Below, piece by piece: positions 48,406 through 59,430 of a stretch of 64,000 nt of DNA. The notes below the pieces were generated by a model that was not told the origin of the DNA, made no database searches, and saw only the letters and a list, made by a program, of their open reading frames with translations. The first letter of the stretch is position 1; each line of letters begins with the position of its first letter. Position numbers and translations under genes: made by a program. Origin of the DNA: Heterostelium album PN500 (lineage: Eukaryota > Evosea > Eumycetozoa > Acytosteliales > Acytosteliaceae); the NCBI RefSeq assembly GCF_000004825.1, contig NW_008805071.1, positions 186,001-250,000 on the forward strand, read 5' to 3'.

Positions 48406-49456
48406 TTATATTTGTATTGCGACTGATGGTAATTTTATTAGTGGTGATATCTTTATTGATAAAGACGAGAGTGATGAGAAAGTATGTTGTGATAACAGTC
48501 GAATTGGAAGCATAATTTTGTCTGCATTCTGCATCATTGGTGAAATCCAAATAAAGGTTGGTATTTGGTTGGGAATTCCAGTGACTATTATCCATCTACC
48601 ATCAATGTCCTCGTCATCCTCGATATTCTGTTTCAGTAATCCTTGCATTTGCTGATCACTTATATTGACATAAACTATTTCCTTATTGTATATTGAATTA
48701 TTATCTTCTAAACTATTTGTTGTTGTTGTTGTTGATGATGCTGATGTTGATGTTTGATTTATACAGGTGGTTGGTTGTTGTTGCTGTTTATTATCTTCAT
48801 TCATACTACTAATATCAATTGATACTGGTGAAGTCATAAGAGCGAATATATCAATATAGTTTTTCAGAATAAACGACTCGAAATAAGCTATATCACTGAG
48901 TGGGTTGGCAGTAAGATAATATGAGTACTGCACACTGCATTGTGTTTCGTTGTTGATTGCATTCAACGTGAAGGCAGTGACACCCTGAAAAGTATTACTG
49001 ATTCTCGCTCGAGATTGTTGAATTGTATAGTATCCCTGTGGATTCGATGCGTTCTTATCTCTAAGGAATCTAATGAATCGATTTACTATTACAACCGGTA
49101 CTTTTACACCCATAACTTTTTTAATTTAAACATAAGAAAATAAAATAAAAAAAGAAAACGTTAGTTTTAACGAAAAATATTATCTATCTAAATAAACAAC
49201 ATGTCTATATATATATAAATTTAATATTAAACTTACGATTTGATGTGAAATCATGTATAGCTTGATAGGGTGTGTTCAACTTTGAGACAATCAAAGTGTG
49301 GCATAGGAGGTGCTCGCATTTGTCGATTTGCTCAGATGATGAGGAGCCAGTCAACAAAGTGCTACTGTAGATGTGCTCACAATGCGGACATTTGTAAGTG
49401 TTACTGCTGCTACTACTACTACTGCTACTACCACCCACACTGTGACTATTAGACAT
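48406..49456 (-). CDS. Orphan protein with N-terminal Cys motif
   Basis: Exons 49456-49237 and 49115-48406 (GTAAGT...AAAAAG intron) give 309 residues. I do not recognise it. After a poly-Ser stretch comes TYKCPHCEHIYSS, then KCEHLLCHTLIVSKLNTPYQ: a CxxC followed by CxxxxC/H pairs, which could bind zinc. The middle part reads VKVPVVIVNRFIRFLRDK, TFQGVTAFTLNAINNETQC and SYYLTANPLSDIAYFESF, probably a folded alpha/beta domain, followed by Gln and Ser/Thr tracts. The last about 65 residues are less protein-like than an overlapping frame (48383-48595, - strand, PNTNLYLDFTNDAECRQNY); a frameshift or missed splice there is possible. No signal peptide. Confidence 0.65.
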
Positions 49457-50150
49457 TGAACACTTTAAATCTAACTACTGAGAACGATGAATGTAATTAA
49501 TTATTATTAATTTAAAGAAAAATAAAAATAAAAATAAAAAATCAAACTATCCAAATAAATAATGTTTATATTTGTTTATTAAAATAATGTATTGATAATA
49601 ATGATAAGATAACGCTAGCTATTATAATGTTGTTTCTCTCAAAAGAATGTTGTTTTGAATTTTTTTTGTTTAAGATCTTAAGTGAAAAAAAAAAAAACTA
49701 TTTTGCAAAAAAAAAAAAAAAAAATTCTAGAATGGAACAGATTTATTTATTTTGTATACAACCAACACACGTCTCTTATCAACATCATTTATAACTATAT
49801 AAATGAAAAAGTTGTATTTGTATTTTTGTCAACTACTTTTTAAGTAGTAATTCAACTTTAATATTTGATCAAAAAAAATGCTTCAACAACAACATTAATG
49901 AAATCCATCATATAAAATAAAATATTTTTTGTTTGTTTTTTTTGAAATTTTTTTTTTTTTTTTTTAACATGTTACTGAAATTGAAAATTTTTGATGGCAC
50001 AACTCAACTCATTCTTTTAGTTTCATCAATTATAATTAATACTTTTTCATATTTTTTTTAGATATTTTATTTTATGTATAGATAGGTAGAAATATTTTCT
50101 TTTATTGTATTATTTTATTTTAAATTTATATAATGTATATTTTTTTGTAA
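49457..50150. other. Divergent intergenic region
   Basis: A/T-rich spacer with poly-A and poly-T runs; nothing recognisable beyond presumed promoters for the flanking divergent genes. Confidence 0.5.
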
Positions 50151-52503
50151 ATGATGGAGCACTTTAATTCAGTACAATCATTTGATGACTTTCCCACGGA
50201 GAGGTTCAAGGAGCAACTAGAGGTTCTCTCAACTTCCAAAGAATCAATAGACAAAGCCACACAATTTGTAGTCGAGAATGTATCGGTCATCGATGACCTA
50301 TTTGAAGTTCTCTTAAATAGAATGAGAAAAGTATGTGTAATGAGCAAAGTTGAAGAGAATTCAATCTTAAGAAAAAAAGAGAGAGGGAGAGAAGAGTGTA
50401 AGAGTTGTAAAGAAAAGATAAAGAAGGGAAGAGAGTGTTCAATATTTATCACTATTCTTCTAATAACAATAATAATAACAATAATAATAATGATGTTTAA
50501 AAAAAAGAAAAAGATAATAATATACTAATACTAATATTATTAATTAATTTATTAATAAATTAAAACAAAACAATAGAGCGCATACTCAAAGAGATTACCA
50601 TATTTTTATTTAATAGATAGTATATGTCAGAACTGTCATTCCAAGCGTAATGATTCATATAGATCACTGATATCCTTGAACATAGAGGAAATACTACCAC
50701 TGACGTTGCCCGACGATAATATGGAGCTGAAAAAGAAGAACAGAGACATAATTGAAAAGGTATTGTATTGAGAGCAATTCTACACGTATACGTGTTGCTT
50801 CTGCTGCTTCCTTCTATTTTTACTTCTCTACTCTCTACTCCACTCTTTTTCTTCTACTCACTTCTTACTCTATTATTACATATTGCCACCATCCATTCCA
50901 TCACCATTACAATAGTCCTACGCATAAAGATCATATTTAGAGTAGTTTTTTTTTTTTTTTAAAAAAAACTGAAAAGATTAGATTAGTTTAGATAAAGATA
51001 AGACAAATTTAGAGAAGAGATAAACAAATGATCAATCAAAAAAAAAACAAAAAAACAGTTACAGTAGTTATCGTTAGATAGATTAGGCTTTGGTGGTCAG
51101 CATCATTCTTTGTGATGTTCAAAGGATTTAACTAATAGAACACTGTACTGTAATGCTACAGAAGAGAGAACTAAGCAGCCAACCCAACCAACCCAACCAT
51201 CCAACTTATAATAAGTTGTTGATCCGATTTAAACAATATTATTATTATGAGTTTAATACATACATACATTATATCTATTTAGAGTATTTGATACAAATAA
51301 ATATTTTTCAATTGGTTGTTATTATCCTTATTCTTTATCTTTATTTTTGAACAATCTTCAAAAAAACAAGTTAAGACAAAGAGAGATAGTAGTCTTATCT
51401 TTTTTCAGTGGATTTATAAATATATGAAGATCAATAAGTCAGTCATAACACCACAATAATAAATAATAATATTTTATTTCTCTCTAAATCTATCTTTTCT
51501 TTTATCTTTTCACTGTTTAGTTTTTTTTTTTTTTTTTTTTGGTAATAGGAAGTAGATGGCGGAAAGGAGAGTACGATGATGGTGATGATGATTGATCAAC
51601 AGACATCAATCACCAACAACTAATATAGAATAATTCTAATAAAATTAAATAAAATTTTATTCTCTTTCTTTTAAAAAAATACATATTTATTTATATTTAT
51701 TTAAACTATACTACGTATGTATAGATTTTAGGTATATGGGAGAAAAACAATATATTTGATGATACTTTACTATCAAAAGCAAATTCAATACTTTCAGGAA
51801 CTATAAAGTAGGTTGTTTTAACATTCGAATATTGATCATAAATAACTTTACTTACTAACTATTTTGTTGTCTCTAAAGAACGAATAACAGATTGGTATGT
51901 CCAAACCTAACAGAGAAAGAGACCTCAAAGCTATTGAAAAAGATTGAAGATGATCGGCGAGAACAAAAGAAACGGAAATATCAGATTTTATTAGATTATC
52001 AACACCCCTTGGAAGAGTTTATCGAGTTTTGGTGTAGGCTATGTATTGCGTTGGGTGCTCCAAAGCAGACTGAAATCAATGACACCGACTATGTTACATA
52101 TAACAGTTACAAAAAGCAATTCAAATTGTCCGATTGGTCATTCGACGATATCGACATGACAAACTACTATTTTGAATCGTCAAACAACAACAACAACAAT
52201 AATGATAACAACAATAATAATATAAATTTTCACCAATCACATCAACAAAATAGTATGAATATCGATCAATTCAATTATAATACAACAGCAGATAATTATA
52301 ATAGTAATAGTAATAGTTATCAAAATAATAATAATAATGTAGATTTTAAACAACCACAACAACAACAACATACAAACTTTAATAATAATGATAATAATCA
52401 ACCTATGAATATAGATTACCAACAAGATAGGCCATATTCACCAAACTCCACTAGTGAATACGAACTTTTAAAAATATATCTACAAAAGATAAAGAGAAAA
52501 TAA
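50151..52503 (+). CDS. CID (RPR) domain protein, RNA polymerase II CTD-binding
   Basis: Exons 50151-50330, 50577-50759, 51725-51807 and 51879-52503 give 356 residues. The second acceptor was picked because it alone gives an open phase and restores SAYSKRLPYFYLIDSICQNC, the conserved CID helix (KLPxLYLIDSIxKN). Upstream lies FVVENVSVIDDLFEVLLNRM; downstream are KKKNRDIIEKILGIWEKNNI and FDDTLLSKANSIL, matching the CID end (xRxxRLLxIWxExxIF). CID domains bind phosphorylated CTD of RNA polymerase II in transcription termination and 3' processing (Pcf11, Rtt103, SCAF4/8, RPRD). A charged helix (TEKETSKLLKKIEDDRREQK) and an Asn/Gln tail follow. Which subfamily is unclear. The second intron is 965 bp, more than ten times the local norm. 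Confidence 0.82.
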
Positions 52504-52686
52504 ATTATTTTTTTTAATAGATAATTATCAATTATTATTTGATTATAGAATTTAATTTAGTTTTACAAAATAAAGTAAACAAAAATAATAATTATGATTT
52601 CATTAAATTTATACATTTATAAGAGTATAATATATTTTTATTTAAATTATGATTATAATTATAAACAGTGAAAAGAAGTGAGATGT

Positions 52687-53156
52687 TTATGCAACCCACA
52701 ATCTGTCCAAGGCATCCTTGACGTTGTTGATTTGGTTGTTGAGATTGGTAGACTTGTCAATCAAAACGGAGCAAGCAACAACTGGACGTGATACATTGCA
52801 TACACGACCCAATTCAGCCTTTGATGGAACAAAGACGTATGGGATGTTCTTGTCCTCACATAAGAGAGGAATGTGCAAGACGATTTCCAATGGCTCGGCA
52901 TCGGCAGCCAAGACAACGAATTCGGCAGTACTACGGGAGACAGATTTGGTGACTTCGTTGGCACCCTTCTTGAGTTGTCCGTAGTTGTTCGATTGTTGAA
53001 CGAGATCGAGAATGGTAACAGTCAAGGCGTGGTCGGCCAATGGCTTGGCCTTTGGATTGATTTGCTCAGAAGAATCAGACTATATAGGATAAATAATCAA
53101 GTTAGCAACCAACCAATCTATTTTTATTTTTATATATTTTTTAAAATACAAACCAT
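52687..53156 (-). CDS. nhp2l1: SNU13 / NHP2L1 (15.5K) L7Ae-family RNA-binding protein
   Basis: Exon 1 is only the start codon (53156-53154), followed by a GTTTGT...TATAG intron and exon 2 at 53079-52687; the product is 131 residues. SNU13 binds kink-turns in U4 snRNA and box C/D snoRNAs. Diagnostic segments are [79 protein letters not shown] and RPVVACSV. Length and order match the human protein throughout. An ATG-only first exon is seen in some dictyostelid ribosomal and snoRNP genes. It converges on the CID gene. Confidence 0.96.
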
Positions 53157-53866
53157 TGTTATAAGATTATATAAATATATGCTTCACTTTCTTCGTCACG
53201 GCAGATAATAATAATAAAAACTCAATCGTCAAAAACGAGAAACTTTATTAATTTTTTTTAAAAAATTGTTTTTTTTTTTGCAAAATATTTTTTTTTAATT
53301 TTTTTTTTTAATTGATTTTATTTCTTCTGTTAAGATTTAGAAAAATGGTAGACCATTTCAGAATTACGATCGTAGTTGTAGACAAAACAAAGAACAACAA
53401 AGACATCTTCGTTCACATTAATTGATAGATACCAAAACCCCAAGTTTAAGTTGCTCAAGTATTTCTATATTCTGATTTATATTTTGTAAACTTTTTTTAA
53501 ACAATTTTGGAATAATTAAATAAGTAACTTGAATCTGCACTTGAATTTTTCTTCATGTGACAGCTTAACTATATATTGTAATTATAAATCTTTTTTTATT
53601 TTTTTTTTAACTTGAACACACACCTTGTATCATTAGATATCTTTGTTGTTCTTTATTTTCTTTGATGTTTATATTATTTTTACTGTTTTTGTAAACTGTC
53701 CAAAATGATAATGGATCAAAAAATCAAAAAAAAAAAAGATGGTTTTGAAAGGTTTCAAAAATGGTTGAAAGATTACTTAAATTTTTTAATGTAAATTTTG
53801 ATTTAGATTTATATTCAATTTTTAGTTTATTTGTACAATTTTGTTTGTTTCTTTCTTTTTATTCGA
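53157..53866. other. Divergent intergenic region
   Basis: A/T-rich spacer with poly-T runs; no further gene seen. Confidence 0.5.
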
Positions 53867-54064
53867 ATGGACTCATTTTGGCAACTACAAAGAAATTTAG
53901 ATCAAAAAATACAAACACTCTCAAATGAGATTGATGAGAAACAGATGGATATCGATGAACAACAAAGACTATTAGATATTAAAAAGAACATCTTAAAGGA
54001 TTTAATAGTTGAATTCAATGCACTCACTATAAACAACACTACAACAAAACAACAGCAACTATAA
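53867..54064 (+). CDS. Small coiled-coil protein (65 aa), hypothetical
   Basis: An ATG-started frame MDSFWQLQRNLDQKIQTLSN followed by EIDEKQMDIDEQQRLLDIKK and NILKDLIVEFNAL. Hydrophobic residues recur with heptad spacing over about 45 residues, predicting a single coiled coil; the tail is Thr/Gln/Asn-rich. Codon composition is more gene-like than the flanking DNA. The frame could extend upstream 12 codons through a non-ATG start, which I reject. Small coiled-coil subunits of this size occur in BLOC-1, kinetochore and WAVE complexes, but no family is recognised. Confidence 0.55.
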   Translation: MDSFWQLQRNLDQKIQTLSNEIDEKQMDIDEQQRLLDIKKNILKDLIVEFNALTINNTTTKQQQL

Positions 54065-54390
54065 TATTAATGTAAAATTACTCCACTCATTTTTTTTTAA
54101 AAAGGAAAAAAATAGATTTTTTAAAAATGACTTTAAGTTCACACACCCAATTTACACACTCCACACTACCAATAAATTTTTTTCAAACAACCCTAAATTA
54201 AACACCTCCACTCACCACAGCATAACAAAACAACAACCTTTTTTTTTTTAAAGACATAGTGTAATTTATTTTATTTTAATAAAATATTTAAAACAAACAA
54301 CAAAATATGTGTGCTTAATTTCTTCACACACACACTTTTAGACTAGTAATACAGATAACATAAAAATAATAAATTATTGTAGTAAAAATA

Positions 54391-55922
54391 ATGTCAAGTT
54401 CAGAAACTCATAATAGATACTATGGAGAGAAATCAATTTGGATGCATATTGGTTCTGGTTCTTTTCATAGAGCACACCAAGCTGTCTATTTGCAAAGGAT
54501 AATGGATCTCGGTGAGAACTGGTCAATTGCTCTCGGAAATATCAGAGATGACACTGAGGAGATGTTGATACAGCTCGATCTCCAGCACCAGAAATACACC
54601 CTTGAAACTGTTACTCCACATGGCGAACGTTCTTACCAAGTCATTACCTCTATCAAAAAAGTATTACCATACCGTCCAGATTGCAAGTTTCTTATCGATC
54701 AAGGAGTACTACCAGAAACCAAAGTTATTTCATTGACTGTAACTGAAAGTGGATATTATCGTAAGTTTTAAAAATCAACCAAATTATATAATTATAAAAA
54801 ACCTAATAATTTAACTATTGCTATTGCTATTATTATTATTATTATTTCTTTATAATAATTTTAGATGATGTTCATTTTGATATTAAATATGATCATCCAG
54901 ATATTATTGCGGATCTTGGTGGTGATACTAAAACCATATATGGAGCGATTCGTGAGATTCTCAAAGAGAGACATGCAAAGGGAGAGCCAGTTACCTTGCT
55001 GAGTTGTGACAATGTCAGACACAATGGGTCCATCTTGAAGCGATGTCTGATGGAGTTCCTCGAGAAGTGTACTTCCAAGGATCTGGTGATTTGGGTCGAG
55101 CAGAATGTCCGTTGTCCAAATACGATGGTCGATAGAATCACACCGCACCCATCGGTAGCGCTGCTCGAACGTGTCAAAAAGCAGAATCTCGGCTTCGAAG
55201 ACAAGATTCCAGTCATGTCGGAATCGTTTATTCAGTGGGTGATTGAAGATTGTTTCTGTGATGGTCGTCCTCCACTTGAGAGGGTCGGTGTCGAGCTCGT
55301 AAAGTCTGTGGAGCCCTATGAAGATGCCAAAATCAAGATATTGAATTCCTCGCATGCTCTGTGTGCCTGGGCCGGTACACTGATTGGTCTGACCTACATC
55401 AACGAGGACATCACTGACACAGACATTCACAAGTATGTCTATGACTATGTGACCACCGACATCATTCCACTCTTGAAACTCGAGTCCAGTCCACTCGACC
55501 TCGAGAAGTATCGTGACATTGTGCTCGAGCGATTCAGTAATCCTCATATTGCAGACACCAACCAGCGAGTCAGCGGTGACGGATGGACAAAGATTCCAGG
55601 ATTCTTTGTTCCAACCATCATGCGTTGCTACGAGAAGGGTATAGATCCAACAGCAACCATCAGAATCGCTGCTATCTACTATCTATTCTTTATGAGATGG
55701 CACAAGAATCAACTCCCGTTCAACTATCATGATGGATGCATGGTGCCTGAAGATGCACACAAGTTACTCTCTGCCAGTGACCCAATCGAGGCATACTCCA
55801 AAGAGAAACGATTATTTGGAAAGCTTGTAGACAACTCTAAGTTCAACAGCTCACTTAGAAATGAAATCAAAAACATGACCGAGTGGTTAGAAAAAAGAAA
55901 TATTGGTCATTCTGCACAATAA
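54391..55922 (+). CDS. D-arabinitol/mannitol dehydrogenase family enzyme, bacterial type
   Basis: Exons 54391-54760 and 54865-55922 (GTAAGT...TTTTAG) give 475 residues. The polyol-specific long-chain dehydrogenase family oxidises sugar alcohols with NAD: D-arabinitol to xylulose or mannitol to fructose. The N-terminus reads WMHIGSGSFHRAHQAVYLQR, which resembles bacterial D-arabinitol 4-dehydrogenase (DalD). Further family marks are SLTVTESGYY, TLLSCDNVRHNG, NTMVDRITP and KIKILNSSHALCAWAG with the predicted catalytic Lys near 280. The C-terminal helical domain is complete. The presence of a normal A/T-rich intron and host-like composition shows it is a resident gene, but the closest relatives I can recall are bacterial, so old horizontal transfer is a fair inference. 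Substrate uncertain. Confidence 0.85.
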
Positions 55923-56614
55923 CAATAATAATTAATAATAATTAATAATAACAGAGATGTAATGTAATAAACATTCTATTCTACTCTTTCATCTTTTGAT
56001 TCCAAAAATCATTATTTATTATTTTGTTTATTATTTATTTATAAATTTGCTAAATAAAAAAAAAAAAGAGAGATCTATTTTGTTTTTATTTAAAAAACCG
56101 TAAAAGACGTTGTCCGGTCCGAGAAATATCGGAACCTAATAAAAAAAAATTACCACACACTATTTTCGAAAACCCTTGAATTTTAAAAAAAAAATGAAAA
56201 TTATCATGATTTGGGAGGGACATGGTGCATGAAAACGAACGAGGTCTCTGATAAATATGTGTGCTTTTTTAAATTAAATTTATTTGTGTTTGTTTGTTTC
56301 ATTCCCATTGTTGTATGCACCAACACTCACTCCATTCCATTTCACAACAATTATTATAGCTAGTAAAATAATAACAATCAAATAATAATAATAATAATAA
56401 GTTATTATTAAATATTATATATATTTATTTATTATTTTCTGTTTATAAATAAATAAATATATTTAAAAATTAATTAATATTCAATTATTAATTAATCGAT
56501 CAATCAACATTTCACACATTTACAAGTATATATAATCTAACCATTATAGCAACTTTTAAATATATAAAATATATAATATATAAATATCAATAATAATATA
56601 TAGAATAACGAAAA
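55923..56614. other. Intergenic region between two + strand genes
   Basis: A/T-rich, except for a short GC-richer patch at 56098-56140 holding an imperfect hairpin (GGTCCGA ... TCGGAACC, 56116-56136). That could be a 3'-end or regulatory element. Confidence 0.4.
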
Positions 56615-59097
56615 ATGTCAAAAAAAGTTATTGTTATTGGTTCAGGTTCTAGAGAGCATGCTATTGCATGGTATGTTGAATATTGAATGATTATTATAAT
56701 AATGTAAAATGAACATTTATTAATTGATTGTTTATTATTTTTAGGAAATTATTGGAATCATCAAAAGTTGAACAAGTTTATATGGTACCCGGAAATGGAA
56801 GTGCTTCGACTTCGGGTGATCGTATTATTAACTTGTCAGATGTTGCTGTGACTGCTGAAGCAGTAGGTGATGCTGCCAATCGTTTGGGTGTAGATTTAGT
56901 TATAGTCGGACCGGAAGTGCCATTGGTTGACGGTATCGCCAACGGTCTGCGACGTCGTGGTATCCGTGTGTTTGGCCCAAGTCAAAAGGCCGCCGAGATC
57001 GAGGGATCCAAGGTATTTTGCAAAGACTTTATGGCACGTCACAACATCCCGACTGCACGTTACAAATCGTTTGTAGGTGCCGCACAATACGATGCCGCCA
57101 CACAGTATGTAGAGCAAGCCGACTTCAACGTCGTCGTCAAAGCTAGCGGATGCGCCGCTGGCAAAGGTGTATTGATCCCTGCCAACAAAGAAGAGGCAAA
57201 ACTCGCAGTCAAGCGTGTTTTAGTTGATCGTGAATTCGGTGCCGCCGGTGACGAAGTGGTCATCGAAGAGTTCTTGGACGGCGAGGAAGCATCGGTGATG
57301 GCATTCTCTGACGGTTACTCTGTTGTTTTGATGCCCGCTGCACAAGACCACAAGCGTATATTCGACGATGACAAGGGACCAAATACAGGTGGAATGGGTG
57401 CCTACGCGCCAGCACCATTCGTAACCGATCGTTCCATTGCTTCGAGAACTGGATTCGGTCCGACTATGGATCGTGTTCTCGACACTGTTATCAAGCCAAC
57501 CGTTGACGGTATGCGTCGTGAAGGACGTCCATTCGTCGGTGTATTGTTTGCCGGTCTGATGGTTTCGCCAAGCGGTGTGATCAATGTGCTCGAATTCAAT
57601 TGTAGAATGGGTGATCCAGAGACACAAGTTGTTTTACCACTGTTGGATACAGAGTTGATCGCGGTTGTCGATGCCTGTTGTGACGGTGCACTCGACTCGA
57701 TCAAGGTCAACTGGAAGCAAGCCTACGCCGTCACCATTGTGTCGGCATCAGAGGGATATCCAGATTCCTATCCAAAGGGACGTGAGATCCACGGACTCAA
57801 CAACGCGAAATTCTCTGACGAAGCGATGATCTTCCAAGCAGGAACAACCGTTGTCGATGGAAAGTTGGTTACATCCGGCGGTCGTGTACTCTCTGCAACT
57901 AGTGTAAATAGCGAGTTGGAGACTGCCATTCAATTGGCATACAAGGCCAACGACACCATTGACTTCCAAGGACGTCAATTCCGTCGTGATATCGGTCGTA
58001 AAGCACAACGTTATCTTGCTTCACAAAAGAACAGCAAATCCGTTTCGTACAGTGAATCCGGTGTCGACATTGAGCGTGGAGATGCCGTTGTAGACAATAT
58101 TGCACCATTGGCCAAGGCCACCACTCGTAAGGGTTGTGTTAGCGATCTCGGTGGATTTGGTGCTCTTTTCGATACTAAAGCTGCAGGTTTCGTTGACCCA
58201 ATCCTCGTCTCTGGAACCGACGGTGTTGGAACCAAGCTAAAGATTGCCCAAGAGATTGGAATTCACGATAATATCGGTGTTGATTTGGTTGCCATGTGTG
58301 TCAATGACGTCTTGGTGCAAGGTGCCGAGCCATTGTTCTTCCTCGATTACTTTGCTACCGGTCGTATCCATGTCGATGTCGCCACACAAGTCATCGGTGG
58401 TATTGCCAAGGGTTGCAGTGGATCGGGATGTGCACTGATTGGAGGTGAGACCGCTGAGATGCCAGGTATGTACCGTGATGGTGAATACGATTTGGCTGGT
58501 TTTGCTGTTGGTGCTGTCGAGCGTACTCAAATGTTGCCACGTAACATCAAGCCTGGAGATGTACTCTTGGGTTTGGCATCGTCCGGTGTCCACTCAAACG
58601 GTTACTCATTGGTTCGTTATCTCGTCGAGAAGAAGTCGGGATTGGTCAACGCCAACGGATCGGTCTACGATTTGCCGGCACCATTCGAATCGTCAAAGAC
58701 CTTGGGACAAGCACTTCTCACACCAACTCGTCTCTACGTTCTTTCATGTTTGGCAGCTATTAAAGCTGGTGGTATCAACGGATTGGCACATATCACCGGT
58801 GGTGGTATCACAGAGAATCTTCCACGTGTACTTCCCGATGGAATGAACGCAACAGTCAAGCTCAACAGCTGGGAGATTCTCCCTGTATTCCAATGGTTGA
58901 ACAACATTGGAAAGATGGAGCAATTCGAACTCCTGAGGACCTTCAACTGTGGTTTAGGTATGATTGTAATTGTTGATGCAAACAGAGTTGAATCAATCAC
59001 CGAAATCCTCAAACAACACAACGAAACAGTATATCAAATCGGAACAATTACAGCTTCAACAGAAACAAATTCAAAACCAAAGGTTATTTATCAATAA
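56615..59097 (+). CDS. purD: Bifunctional GAR synthetase-AIR synthetase
   Basis: Exons 56615-56670 and 56745-59097 (GTATGT...TTTAG) give 802 residues. It catalyses steps two and five of de novo purine synthesis. Residues 1 to about 435 are phosphoribosylamine-glycine ligase (ATP-grasp): VIVIGSGSREHAIAWKL, GPEVPLVDGIANGLRRRG, the substrate loop GSKVFCKDFMARHNIPTA, DHKRIFDDDKGPNTGGMGAY and NVLEFNCRMGDPETQ. From about 450 the AIR synthetase domain has GVDIERGDAVVDNIAP, LVSGTDGVGTKLKIAQEIG, GVDLVAMCVNDVLVQGAEPL, IGGETAEMPGMY and LASSGVHSNGYSLVRYL. Architecture equals yeast ADE5,7 and D. discoideum PurD; the GAR transformylase part found in animal GART is absent, as expected. Confidence 0.98.
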
Positions 59098-59246
59098 ATT
59101 TATAATTTTAAAATTGTATCACAACATTTTTGATTTACATGTTTTGAAAAATAAATTGTTTGATGCACAGTTATCAACAATTATTATTTTTAATATTTAT
59201 TTATTTTTCGAAATACATAATAATAATAACATTTATGAGTTTAGGG

Positions 59247-59262
59247 TAGGCTCATGAGCCTA
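59247..59262. promoter_or_regulatory. 16-bp perfect palindrome
   Basis: TAGGCTCATGAGCCTA is perfectly self-complementary. It lies 184 bp upstream of the ComC-like start and 150 bp after the purD stop. It could serve as a dimeric protein site or 3'-end hairpin. Confidence 0.5.
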
Positions 59263-59340
59263 TTAAAACCGTTGAGCAAAATTGTTCTAATTTCTAAATC
59301 TTTTTTAAAAAAAAAAAAAAAATCTAAATCTTTATTTCTG

Positions 59341-59363
59341 ATGAGGGACGAGTCGTTCCTCAT
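59341..59363. promoter_or_regulatory. 23-bp near-perfect palindrome
   Basis: Arms ATGAGGGACGA and TCGTTCCTCAT flank a single central G; one position forms a G-T pair and the rest pair perfectly. The core CTCATGAG is shared in part with the palindrome at 59247. It lies 68-90 bp upstream of the ComC-like start codon. Confidence 0.5.
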
Positions 59364-59430
59364 GAGGTAATAAAAATTATCAACAAAAGACAACGAAGAA
59401 TTTATCACTCTATTTTAAGTTCATTCACCA

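Larger units (their letters stand above)
59098..59430. other. Intergenic region with two palindromes
   Basis: Short spacer between purD and the first ComC-like gene. It has a 16-bp palindrome (59247-59262) and a 23-bp near-palindrome (59341-59363), listed separately, and a poly-A tract between them flanked by TCTAAATCTT on both sides. Confidence 0.6.

Noticed and set aside
50331-50528. Continuation of the CID-gene first exon through its donor to a stop at 50528
   Set aside because: The extension is Lys/Ile-rich homopolymer translation, while splicing at 50331 to 50577 restores the conserved LPYFYLIDSIC helix.
55950-56140. Possible structured RNA around the GGTCCGA hairpin
   Set aside because: The stem is short and imperfect and there is no supporting context; noted as a possible 3'-end element only.
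59338-59365. CTGATGAG resembling a hammerhead ribozyme core
   Set aside because: The match belongs to the palindrome; the required GAAA and the third stem are not present.
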